A stretch of 64,000 nucleotides of DNA from Alisma plantago-aquatica (Eukaryota; Streptophyta; Magnoliopsida; Alismatales; Alismataceae), in the NCBI GenBank assembly GCA_963693085.1, contig OY856410.1, positions 567,520,406 to 567,584,405 on the forward strand, read 5' to 3'. A model generated the notes under the pieces. The model did no database searches. It was not told where the DNA came from and saw nothing but the letters and a program-made list of their open reading frames with translations. Both the position numbers and the translations under genes were made by a program. Below are positions 22,901 to 33,739 of this stretch, piece by piece. Each line of letters starts with the position of its first letter. The stretch's first letter is position 1.

Positions 22901-23191
22901 TATTACAAGTCTAAATATCATCTATTCTTTAGTCTCTGATTTGTATAACTCTTATTTCAGTTGCAAAACTTCAACCCTTTCACTAGTTTCAATTTTTGAA
23001 TATTGAACTCAATACATCTAGTTTCATCTGTAGACTTCCCAACTTTCTTTATTTAATTAAAATTTGTTGAATACATATACATTATGACTCTTTTAGAATG
23101 TTATACGACACTGTTTAACAAATTTTGAGCATTATATATTTTATACACACGCATATACTATATTATACCTACATATATATGTATATATATG

Positions 23192-23254
<63 letters not shown>

Positions 23255-23546
23255 TATAAAAAGAGCGAGTTTGATGCTGCGCTCTCCTTGATTTACTCTC
23301 TTCTCTCCTTTTTTCAAGGAATTTTTCACCTACAAATATTTATTCTCACACTCTCCTATTAACTTTTATTATCTTTAATTTTGTATTTCTCTCTCCATCT
23401 CACGGAAACGGTTCCTTGATTTTCTCTTTTCAAACAACCAACACAAATGTCTTTTACCGTAGGGACCCTTTTACGGACGAGTCCTCTCCCCGCACATTTC
23501 CAACAAATTTTATATGTCACGTGCATATGCACGTTTGCGTTCACTA

Positions 23547-23600
<54 letters not shown>

Positions 23601-24063
23601 GCTAGTGTACACTCGAGTGTACCGGAGGCACCATGCACCTCAGTCGTTTTTAAAGATGCAATAACTTTTTGAAAAATCTAAACTGTTGATCTTTTTAAAT
23701 ATCTTAAGAACATACTACAAAATAAATTTAAGCTCATTTGGACACTTATAGATCGTGCATCTAAAGGAGGCAAAAATCATGCATTTCAAATTAGTTTTGT
23801 GCGCAGATTTTGTTGTCCTTAGATGAGTGACTTACACTCATCCTAATGAGCTCAAATTTTACATGTGGGCTATTATTATTGTAACCATGAAGATCAATGG
23901 CTTAGATTTTGGAAAAACATGGTCTAGATAGGCAAACATCATTGGGGTGTACAACGTGATCTGTACATTGGGGTGTACAGCGTGATCTGTACACTCGAGT
24001 GTATTCTAGCCTGACTCTCTCTCTCTATATATATATTATATTTATATATGCATATATATAGGA

Positions 24064-24132
<69 letters not shown>

Positions 24133-24520
24133 CTAGAATACACTCAAGCGTTCAGATCACACTGTACACATCAATGGTATTTGCCTATGTAGATCATGTT
24201 TTTGCAAAATCTAATCAATTGATATTCATGATTACGATAATAATAGACCACATACAAAATTTGAGCCTATTTGGATGAGCATAAGTCACTCATCCAAGCA
24301 CAACAAAATCGACGCACAAAACTAATTTGAAATGCATGATTTTTGCCCCCTTTAGATGCATGACATATAAGTGTCCAAATTAGCTACAATTTGTTATGTA
24401 ATACGTTCCTTAGATGTCTAAAAAGATCAACGGTTTAGATTTCCAAAATGATTGCTCCATGTTGGAAAATGACTGAGGTGTATATATTCCAGTTTTACTC
24501 CCTCCCTCTCTCTCTCTCTA

Positions 24521-24594
<74 letters not shown>

Positions 24595-25933
24595 AAAATG
24601 TGGTAGACATCTCAAAATGTTTATCAGTATCAGGGCCCGTCTATTCATACGGAAGTTGAAAATCTCTCGTAGAATGAATGTTGGTTGTATGATATGGGGG
24701 AGTGCCATTAATGGAATGTTATTTGACTAGAGCTATTGTGATTGAAAGGTAGGTTTCATATTCCAGCTATGCGCCCAACCTTGTTGTATGGTGGACTTTG
24801 AAGAAACATGGCATGTATAAGATAAATATTATAGAAATGAGGATGCTAATGTACATTCCTGGGAAAATGGGGAGATATTATTTTAGAAATGATTGTATAC
24901 AAACTTTGTTGGAATGGCTGGCTTTGAGGACAAAGTATGAGAGAGTCACCTTTCAGAGATTGCCATACTTAGTAGTTGAAAGAAAGATTGCCCAAACTAG
25001 GACGTAAATCTAAATTGACTTGGGCGAGCTAGTTAGGGGAGAGTTTTTGCATCCCAAAGAGAATCACTTGAAACAGAGCTGAATCTCCCCATGTAGCTGG
25101 CTACAACATGGTTGGGATTGAGGCTTTAGATGGCAACAATAATGATGTTTAGAATACAAATTGCAGATTAGTTCCTTAGTTGCTCTTTGCTTGGGATTTT
25201 GATATATCATGCCTAACTAAAAAATGGCTCATGGTTTATTTTTGCTTTGGATTGGGTTATATGTATGATGGTGATGGATACATGGTTTTATTTTGGATTT
25301 GGTTATTTTGTATGATGATGATGGATACATGGTTATGCTCATTGGTTATAGTTTTGAGTAGGTCGAAGAACTATGCCACCATCTAAATTAGAGATTCTTT
25401 ATGGTAATTGTAGGCTTGTAGCTATTAAAGGTTCTTGAATTGTTGAGTCTTCCGTTCTAATGTATAGCTGACATGATAGATAAGGAAGCTATTGAACTAT
25501 TGCTTTTATTATTCTCACTTTTTCGTATTTGATGCTTCTTGACAGTTCTATTTCAGAGTACTGGATCCTTGTCTAATTTTAAAATGCGCTTTTTTATATA
25601 GTTTCTGTAGGTGATGTTGGATCTGATGAGCAACAGAGTTGTTTTCAAGCTGATTTGCAGAATCAGATCTCTACCGGAACATTGCCTCCTAACATGGGTA
25701 TGACATCTCCAGAAGTACCAGTTCCGAGTACCCCTGTTGACATGAGTCAAACTGTGGTAAGATTTGTGTGCTTTTATACAATTACATCCATAGTCACAAA
25801 TTCGGTATTCGGGATACGTACGGTCGAGCTGAAAATTCGGAAAACGTGAATTATGCGGAAAAATCGGATAAAAAACGGTCAATGTACGGTAAAAGTACGG
25901 TCAAATATTCAGAAAAAAAGTTGAGAAAAAACG

Positions 25934-26005
<72 letters not shown>

Positions 26006-29000
26006 CACACTTATATACACTTGCACACACATAATTTAGGAAACATAATTCAGTGATGAGAGTAAGTCAAGTTGCTTCAAGTGAAAATCAAAGTTGAAGA
26101 TCAAATCGATGACCCCTAATATTTGCAATGTGCAAGTCAAACATAACAAATCAATATTCATTGAAAATCTAAAATAGGTGAAAAAATTCATAACTAATGG
26201 ATTAATTGCAGATTTCAATTGCAAATAAGAACAAAAAAGAAATATCGGAAGAAGGGTACAGACTTACAGTGGTCACAATGGGTGATTTCAAAGGAGGGGG
26301 ATTAAAAGAACTGAATAAGGATGATGGAGAGAGGATAAGTGGATACAGATTAAATGGGAAGTTGGAAAATCTGGAGAAGGGTCTAAAAGGATGTAACTAG
26401 CTAGGGGAAATAGTGGTAGGGGGAGAAATGAAAGCAAAGCAATTAAAAGAAGGAAAAAGGTGGAGCTAGGAGGATGAAGGGGGCAACACAGAAGTGAAGG
26501 GGGAGGAAGAAAAGTAAGCAGAAAGAAGATGACGAAGAAATGATAATGGTGGAAGTGGAAGGGGAAGCAACAATAAGAGAAGATGGAGGCAGATGGGCAG
26601 CATATAACAACAAGCATAAACAGGGAGAAGAGGGGAAACAAGGAACCAGAGAGGAAGAAATGTAGCAGCAAGAAGAACAGGAAGATGAGGGAACGATGGA
26701 GGAGCAAAGGGAAGAAGGGGCAGCACAATAGGAGGACAATAGATGTTTTGTCCTTTGAGGGATTGAGGGTTGCACAGAAAAAAAATCCTATGAAAAAGGG
26801 GAAGCAGGCAAACAGAACCCAAACCCCTAGAGACAGACGTATAGAACTGTAAAAAACGGGAAAAAAATGTATAAAACGTGTTTAAAACGGTATACGGGTA
26901 TAAAACGCGAATAAAACATATTAAACGGTTTGGTGTTTTAAACGGGCGTCACATACGGCAGGGGAAAAAACGCGTTTTTTTTTCTCAATAAAACGGCGAA
27001 TATTGTGACTATGAAATTTACATCAGTGTTTGCTGCCAGTTTGTTAGCTGTGACACATTGAAGCTTGTGTTAGAAATATCAACCATTATAGTGTTCTCTG
27101 TTAGATAACACATTGGAGCATGGCCGTCGGCTATTGTTTCTTTGTAATTGGCGGCTGTCAGCTATAGTTTCTCTGTAATGATCTTTTATCATCAGTTAGG
27201 CTAGTTTTTGTAGCCGATTTTAGAATGCTGTATTCTTGCTTTACTTTCTGTGCACTATGCCCAGTTTTTAGTAATTACAAATACTGTCTTGTTCAGATTC
27301 AGTATTGAAAAACGTACCTAGAATCATCTCAAAATCAACGGGTTTTTGAATTACCACCTTCTCTTCCAGCTGAGTTGCAAGAGGTGTGAACAACAATGTT
27401 TCTCTGCTGCTACAGCTGCTTCGTATAGAACAATAAATGCAACATGCTAAAATATGATACATAAACCACCAGTATTTCCAATGCTGGTAGTCAGATGCAA
27501 CCTTGTATTACTTTCTTTATAACTGATATTCTCAAGTGTGTTCATGGATTCCTATTGAATGTGAATAAAGCATAGGGGATAGTCACATAAAAGACATGCC
27601 TTCTGCATTTATTTGTATCACGTTCAATGACATGAACTTATAATGGGCGTGTCATTCTACTGTACGGCTGTATGTGAGTTCAATTTCTCCAAAAGCCCAT
27701 CTCATTTTCCTTTTGCTTCTCTTTCCATCCCTCTCCTGCATTAAATATACCTGCCAACTACGGCTGTTGCAAGTCACTGTGTGTGTGTTACTGCCTGACC
27801 ATACTCTTCAGGCACAGGACAGGGGGGTTCTCTATTCTGTATGCCTCATCCCTCACCCGCCTCATCTCGTCACCCAACCCACTGGCTCACCACAATTGAC
27901 AGCATAACACCTATTGAGATGGATTGCCAGGAGCGTTGCACTCTCCTCTGTCCCTATATCCAGAATTTATCACATAACATTTTCTGCCCATCCAGCATGT
28001 AGCAGTGACTGCTGCTATATTCTGCTAATGGTAGTTGTGAACAAAGTGGTGATGGATGTTAAAGGAGTGAAATGGCTTAGGCAAATTGGTGTAAAGGGAA
28101 GATGAAGCATGTGGAGGTTACTGCGGACCTGCGGTATGGCAGTGGCCACGATGTAGGTCAAAAAATGAATCTTCAGGGTTGACCAGTTAGCTTATTAATC
28201 ATGATATCTATTTTAGTAACATTGGATAAAATATGATATGGACCATATAAAATACTGGAATGCACGGACTGAGTCATTTTAGATGTCCTTTTGTCTAAGA
28301 CTGCGATACTTCGACTAAGAGTCATTTCAGTTGCCTTTTTGCCTAAAACCTCTGATTTCATGCTCACAAATATAATTTTTGTTATTTGAATATAAACTAT
28401 TTTTCTTTAAAACGTTTATGTGGCCATCTAATAGTGGCAATGCTTGATTATTAGAAATTGCATAGTTACTCATTAAGAAACTGTTCATTTGTTAAATTTT
28501 TAGGTCCCGGCAGCTTATCCCTATCTGGATCCGTATTATGGGAGCATGATTGCTGCATACTATGGAGGCCAACCCATGGTATGCATACAGCTGTTCGACA
28601 CATTTGTGGAAATAAGTCTTGAATCGTCCGAGTATGTTACTTATCACTTCATTGTCGTGTAGGTTCACCCTCAATTCTTTGGTGTACAACCTGGTGTGCC
28701 CTTGCCAACTAATACAGTGGAAGAGCCAGTATACGTGAATGCTAAGCAATATCACTGTATACTACGGCGCCGTCAATCTCGTGCCAAAGCTGAATCTGAG
28801 AATAAGCTGATCAAAAGTCGGAAGGTACAGTGTGTTTTTAGCCATAGTGAATGTGACTAGCATTCTGCAACTTGCTACCAGAACATATACTTATCTTGAC
28901 CTGAGTTATGCTTTTTTGGGTCATTTCTGTATTTAAAATTCCATATAATAGTTTGTTTTTGCTATTTTTTGTGTTCTTCGCAACCAATGAGATTGAGCTC

Positions 29001-29797
29001 TATGTATTTCTGTATTAGATAGAATTCACCAGTGTATTTGGACAGTTTTTCGTATCTTGAAGTCTTAAGCAAAATGTTGGGATGCCATAGGTTGGTCCTT
29101 TGATTTAATGCTGTAATCAAAGTTACCTAACCTGAAAGTAAGGCTGACTGCTTGGTTGGTGGACGATTTGTAGTTTATACGAGTTTGGTAGGTTTTGGAA
29201 CCTGGAAACTCTGGAAAGTAAATTTTCCCGTTGGTCAAACATTGTTATACACCATTTCCCCCTTGAGATGGAAGAAATTGGAAATATGAAATGTGGTTGA
29301 GGTATGCAGGGTCCCTTGGTCATGTTGGAATTTGCTTATTTAAAATGTTGTTTCCATTATATGAAAGTAAGAACCTCACTAGATATAATTTCAATTTCGA
29401 ACATTGGTGTATATATGTTGTCTAACTCGAGTATCCTTTTCTGTTTTAGCCATATCTTCATGAGTCTCGCCACCTGCATGCTCTCAGAAGGGCGAGGGGA
29501 TGTGGTGGACGTTTTCTTACTGGTAAGAATGAGGGAAACAAAGACAAGGGTTCCTCTTCCCAGGATTCAGAAGCACCTGTCTCTGATGGCGGGAAGGACC
29601 AAGAGGCAGACAACCTCTCTAATGTGAAGCGGCGTCATGGTGCAAGATTTGACAAGCAGGAAAGGTCTGGTGGTGGACATAATTCATGTTTAGAAGGCCA
29701 AAGGGAACAAGATAATGCTTCAGATACACCATGCTGGGATGATAGTATCCACAAGTCAAAGAACTCATCCAATATGGTTCATATGGAATGTCGCTAG
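16966..29797 (+). CDS. NF-YA: NF-YA/HAP2 subunit of the CCAAT-binding factor NF-Y
   Basis: Sequence-specific subunit of nuclear factor Y; it joins an NF-YB/NF-YC histone-fold dimer and contacts CCAAT boxes in the nucleus. Coding exons are 16966-17002, 25611-25756, 28504-28578, 28663-28824 and 29450-29797: 768 nt, 255 residues, all with GT...AG introns and a consistent frame. Residues 1-61 are Gln/Ser/Pro-containing; 62-106 hold [18 protein letters not shown] and [10 protein letters not shown], typical of plant NF-YA. The conserved core spans about 107-163: A1 helix region [18 protein letters not shown], linker NKLIKSRK, and the DNA-contacting segment [17 protein letters not shown] with GCGGRFL. 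Residue 118 is Cys where I expect Gly, Ala or Arg. The tail is hydrophilic ([12 protein letters not shown]). The large introns are due to transposons. The exon with the ATG begins at an acceptor (16877), consistent with the leader intron usual in this family. Confidence 0.93.
18717..18726 (-). promoter_or_regulatory. TATA box of the solo LTR
   Basis: TATAAATAGG on the minus strand. If active, transcription would run from the NF-YA intron toward the RPS12/NF-YA promoter, antisense to NF-YA. Confidence 0.5.
18865..19113. repeat. Array of inverted-repeat cassettes in the solo LTR
   Basis: Modules lie at 18865-18897 (TCGGCCGAGTT/AACTCGGCCGA), 18930-18961 (perfect 12-bp arms TCGGCCGAGTTT/AAACTCGGCCGA), 18961-18987 (short arms ATCGGTC/GACCGAT), 18995-19028, 19036-19060 (loop of only 3 bases) and 19089-19113. 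On the LTR's strand they lie about 140-390 bp upstream of the TATA box. Most arms carry GGCCGAG where element A has GGTCGAG. Confidence 0.88.
19934..20672. mobile_element. 739-bp non-autonomous element with 11-bp target duplication
   Basis: The flanks are an exact 11-bp direct repeat TCTCCAGCCAA at 19923-19933 and 20673-20683. GC-rich ends surround an AT-rich core, with repeated CGATTAAGCGG and AAAGCGGG motifs near both termini. Terminal inverted repeats are not evident. The duplication length suits Mutator-like elements or target-primed retroelements; the subterminal repeats recall hAT elements. No coding capacity. Confidence 0.6.
23170..23597. repeat. (TA)n microsatellites left of the MITE pair
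   Basis: Nearly pure TA/TATG repeats at 23170-23255 and 23548-23597, the second touching the end of the first MITE. Between them lies about 290 bp of unclassified sequence. TA runs of this length are likely to be polymorphic. Confidence 0.9.
23599..24012 (+). mobile_element. MITE copy 1
   Basis: A 414-bp element with terminal inverted repeats AGGCTAGTGTACACTCGAG (left) and, reverse-complemented, AGGCTAGAATACACTCGAG (right). It has no coding capacity. An internal duplication of GGGGTGTACAACGTGATC-type text lies at 23944-23998. Flanked by TA repeats on the left and (CT)n(AT)n on the right. The superfamily is not assigned. Confidence 0.75.
24013..24129. repeat. Microsatellite spacer between the MITE copies
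   Basis: (CT)n, then TA-rich repeats, then (GA)n (24099-24131). It is the loop of the large inverted repeat formed by the two MITEs. Confidence 0.85.
24130..24504 (-). mobile_element. MITE copy 2, inverted relative to copy 1
   Basis: Starts AGGCTAGAATACACTCAAG and follows the reverse complement of copy 1 across its whole length, for example CACAAAACTAATTTGAAATG and ATGCATGATTTTTGCC. The far terminus is decayed (TTCCAGTTTTACTCCC). (TC)n and (TA)n repeats follow at 24504-24591. Confidence 0.7.
25789..27013 (+). mobile_element. hAT-like non-autonomous element, copy 1 (NF-YA intron 2)
   Basis: A 1225-bp element with terminal inverted repeats CATAGTCACAAATTCGG (left) and CATAGTCACAATATTCG (right, reverse complement). 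Near both ends lie many ACGG/AAAACG motifs. Inside are a (TA)n(CA)n tract (25936-26010) and a purine-rich stretch. The long open frames here are low-complexity and not proteins. The matching inverted copy at 35.7 kb has an 8-bp duplication. Here the flanks ATTACATC and TTTACATC match 7 of 8, with 3 extra bases on the right. Confidence 0.7.
27014..28503 (+). other. Remainder of NF-YA intron 2
   Basis: Unique-looking intron sequence with no recognised element. It ends in a good acceptor, AAATTTTTAG, at 28503. Short open stretches here have no motif. Confidence 0.6.
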
Positions 29798-30200
29798 TCT
29801 CTAGTTTAAGTTTGTGCAGTAGAATAGTGTCAACAGAGTATGTACAGTGAGAATTTTAAGTTGGTATTTGGAACTGTGAAAGTTTGTACACATTCAGTTT
29901 CAGATGGCTGTAGGTCTTCTTCACTTTTTTAAGAGGGAATAGTTTCAGACGGCGGTTTGCAAGTGCAATAGGTAGGGTAAGCAGGCACCATTTGGTGCGT
30001 TAATGTGCAGTTGCCTAAGCTCCGTTTCTGTTCCAAGTTCGAATCAGCATGTGTTATTTGCAGAGCCTCGGGTTGTTAGATGGCCTTTATTCTGAGAGCG
30101 GTTCCAAATTCTGCGTCTTGTTTCTTCTATATGATTTTGTGGGATTTCCCAACGGAGGTGCTTTTTCTAGATGGCTGTGTACTGATTCTTGGTGGTCTTA
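29798..30200 (+). other. NF-YA 3' untranslated region (approximate)
   Basis: Sequence after the TAG stop at 29795-29797. I looked for a miR169 target of the type found in many plant NF-YA 3' UTRs (core CAAnTCATCCTTGGCT) and saw none. The end of the transcript is not resolved. Confidence 0.4.
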
Positions 30201-33192
30201 ATTGATATCGTGGTTGTATTTCATGTTACTACAGATTGGTGTTCTGGTGGCAGTCAAATATCTGTTATTGCTTGGCTGCGAAAGTGCCACCCTGGTTTCA
30301 TTACTCTTTCTAACACCGTTGTCATTGTTGGGTAAAATTGGTAATAATTATGAACATCGCACCATGTTTGTAAAGTCTCCTATTATTGAGAGGTGGAGTC
30401 ACCAACTAAAATTAATACGATAACGATTATGAGCCTCAACCATGGTGGTGATTGTCACTCATCGATGCTACATTCCATGGACGATCTGCCGGACGTTACA
30501 GATGACCCTGTTGTTCATGTTGACAGGAGGGCATGAATAATGATGAGCACATCAAATGTATGTGTTGGGCAGAGATATTGATGCACCGTAAATGACTTAA
30601 TCATAGGCAACTCTTGAGTTCTTTTTAATTGGTGTATAGTCTTGAGCTTAATAAAAATAATAATCAACTTCCTTAGATGTGTTCTCATGGAGGATCGTGC
30701 CAAAAAGTCGGGGTATTTCTAAAGACTAGATGATATTGGAGGAAATATACCTATTTTGGGATTTGAATGTACGAGATGATTCTAGAGTGTTGGTTACTTA
30801 GGGGAGGGAAACAAAGGCTATAATTTGAAGGGTATCAACTATAATGAAGGGTACACAAGACTAAAGATTTCAAGGATATTGGAGAATAAGTGCCCTGGTA
30901 AGTATTCTATTCAAGTTGAGTCCAAAAGATGGAAGTTTAGATCGAAGGTGCGAATGATCTATGTTGTAGATGTTCTCGTACTTGCTTTAGCTGTTTCTGA
31001 TTTTCTTTTTGCTGATATTCCTCATTTCTTCTTTCTTCGTTTTTATTTTTGGCGATGTACTGAGGACGACATAACCAATTTGAGATGCGATGTGGTAGAT
31101 CGGCTATCAGCGTACTTGTTTGGAAAAAATTATAGTAGATATTACTAGCTAAAGTTGAGCAGGATATGAATCTATTAAACTTTACCACGCAACAATGTGT
31201 TCTATCATACTGGAAACTAGAATTATGTGTTAGGAGACTTGACTTGTACTAACTTTCTTATATTTTGGGTTATCTGCAGTTCAATTTTTACTCCAGAGTT
31301 CTAGCTTTAGGTCAACGAAATCATGTCAGATGAATGCTCTGCATATGTTCGTTGGGGCACATGACTCAACACTAACAAGCAAACAAGTTTTATGCAAACA
31401 CAGTCACCACTACATCGGCAGTCCAAACAATACAGACTTGGTGATTCCAGTCTTATATATGCGAAGATAAGAAAACATTTATATACAATCAGGTGTACCT
31501 CAAAAGTGTTTATTAATCTAAATGTGCAGAATAGTCACATTGCAAGAGGATTCTTAGTAGCCTAAGAGGTATAATTTTAATAAGAAAAGTATCTGATCTT
31601 GTACAAACAAGACACTTCTAGTCGACTGTGCCAAATGCTTTCTGATTCACACAATTCATTGCTCACATAAACGATGCCAACTTGGGAATCAAGTTTATTA
31701 TAATTGAGAACTGTCGATTGTGAGTGTTGATATGCTTATGTATCAGCAAGGCTCTTTTATGTTAGTTTACGAATTCAATAAAAAAATTATGTGTCATTTG
31801 TCGATGGTATCTTAACCATATGTTGTTCCATATCTTTCAGAAGATTATCTCACGGATAAAAGGTGCCATAGTAGGAGTGGTACCCTATTGACTTCTACTC
31901 CAGTGTAGAGGTTATAGCGTATGCGTAAAGTTTTATATATTTAGAAGAAGATTACTTTATCTATCTTATGATATGGTATATGTTTCAAGAGGTGGAATCT
32001 ATTTACAAGAGACATGGTCTACTTACACGAGTTGATATGGTGTATGACAATGCATTACTTCTTTTATGCATTACACATTATCCCTCACTATTAGGTTTTG
32101 ACAATTACAACTTTATAATTTGCTAGTCTATGTGCAAGCATAACTGAGTATGTTCTGCACCTACAATATTGTAAATTTATTCATGGAATACATTCTCGTT
32201 GTTGTATGCATCTCTATTAGCATTCTTTTTGTTTGAAACACGTGTGACCTAAATCAGATGACAGCCAAATAACTTGATAGAGCTGGAAATACCCACCCAA
32301 CCGCATGATTGAGTTTGATCCTTCGGTTTAATGCCGTAACTAAAAAATTTCCAAACCAAAAACTTAAAATGTTCCTGGTTCGGGCATGGGTTCAAAACTA
32401 CATACCTAAAAGCCCCTATTGACGCAAAACTGCATCATAAGAAATGGATTTGTTGTAGCTTGGGCCGCCTTGTAGCTAAATTAACACGAGTAATTCTTTT
32501 GACTTGATACGTACGGTAGATTAGGCTGTTTATCTACTTTAGGTTCTAGTTAGGGACATCCATGTTGGATCATGGGCACTCTATGGGGGATAGATAGAGC
32601 TACCGGAAATATACTTCACAAAATATTAAGTTGCAGTTGAATAGTATGAATGCCAAATAATTTGCAGCCTAAGGAACAATTATACAATACACATTGGCAT
32701 ATCAAGTATGGTACCAAGGCTTCAAAATATCAATTCTATTATGTTTCAAACTTGTATAGACGCACACAAATAGAAGGAAAGTTTTTTTTTTTAAGAGAAC
32801 CATCGTCATTTGGCCAAAGATGTAACAATCAATCACATTCTCACCATCGGACCAGGAACAAAGTAACGTCCCACATCCTTTCTCCTATTGTTGAGCCACC
32901 ATCCACCATCACTTAAAGAAGTGTTAGGGGAGATCTTTTCCAAGAGCCGCCGCCTCATGCCTCTTTGTGAAGAGCCCACTATTTTTCAAGGGAAATGAAC
33001 CTCCATCCACTTGTAGTAGACCATTGACGCAACATCCATCCTTCACTAAGGGGCAATCATCATCGTTACCTTCCAATTAAATTTCAATGAAGTAAGAAAG
33101 ACTACAAAATGTTAGAAGAATGGAGTTACAACACATAAAATCTCTTGTCAAAGAGAATGAGAGGTAATTGGTTTCACCGAAATAAAGTTCTG
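30201..33192. other. Intergenic stretch without recognisable feature
   Basis: AT-rich DNA with only short open stretches on both strands, none with a recognised motif. I see no RNA gene, LTR ends or inverted repeats. Confidence 0.4.
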
Positions 33193-33730
33193 TAAGGAGT
33201 GGAACCTGAGGGGGGATCCACTCCTTACTTAATTTAGTAAATAAAATGTACAACCACATAAATTCACAATTATAGAGTCAAAGTACTCAAGTATAAGGGG
33301 TGCATGATAGTTTTTCTAACATATTGATAAAGAACATAGTATTGTAGTAACGAAATGGTAAATCTAAATATTACAGAATTTAATCCAAGTTCGACCATGG
33401 GGCCACAATGGGTATCTAACAAGATAAGAAATCTAGTCTAACAGGATCAATTGCAATGGGCAACCTGTTCATCTCAGAAGTCTTCTTGAAGTTAGTCTTT
33501 GGAAGCACCTCCTACTTTTTCTCGGGCTCTTCAACCTCTAGTGGGATTGAAAGTAACACTCAGAAGAGGAAGCAAACAAAGGAAAGGACGTTATCATAAA
33601 TGTAACATACTCAAATTTAGGTATATAGGATAACCCATCCTTCTTGTAGGCCCTTGTGAATTATGTTAATAACTAGTACCTAAGTTTCCAAGTTCAAAAT
33701 GCATGGGTGATGTGAGTAGTTTGCATACAC
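33193..33730 (-). mobile_element. Gypsy LTR fragment, same family as 37630-40997
   Basis: TGTAAGGAGTGGAACC at 33193, with the following CTCCTTACT and AATAAAA context, is repeated at 37630 (TGTAAGGAGTGGGACCC). The shared end is probably the 3' end of a minus-strand LTR. The right boundary is uncertain. Confidence 0.35.
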
Positions 33731-33739
33731 AAATTCACT

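Larger units (their letters stand above)
17003..25610 (+). other. NF-YA coding intron 1, 8.6 kb, transposon-filled
   Basis: The donor is CAG|GTACTC at 17003 and the acceptor TTTCTGTAG at 25610. Besides the mobile elements listed separately there is: 17.0-17.9 kb ordinary intron sequence; 19.5-19.9 and 20.7-21.0 kb unclassified repeats; 22.02-22.47 kb a possible MITE (GTTTGGATGAACC on one side, GCTAACCAAACGGG on the other); 24.6-25.6 kb nothing recognised except a small duplicated GATGATGGATACATGG stretch near 25.3 kb. Confidence 0.85.

Noticed and set aside
24048..24278. Open frames with IYIYIY and ERERER repeats near the microsatellites
   Set aside because: Translations of (TA)n and (GA)n repeats.
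26288..26852. Phe/Leu/Ser-rich open frames on both strands in the hAT-like copy, mirrored at 35946-36370
   Set aside because: Low-complexity purine/pyrimidine sequence; both strands open, no transposase motif. Present in both copies only because the element is repeated.
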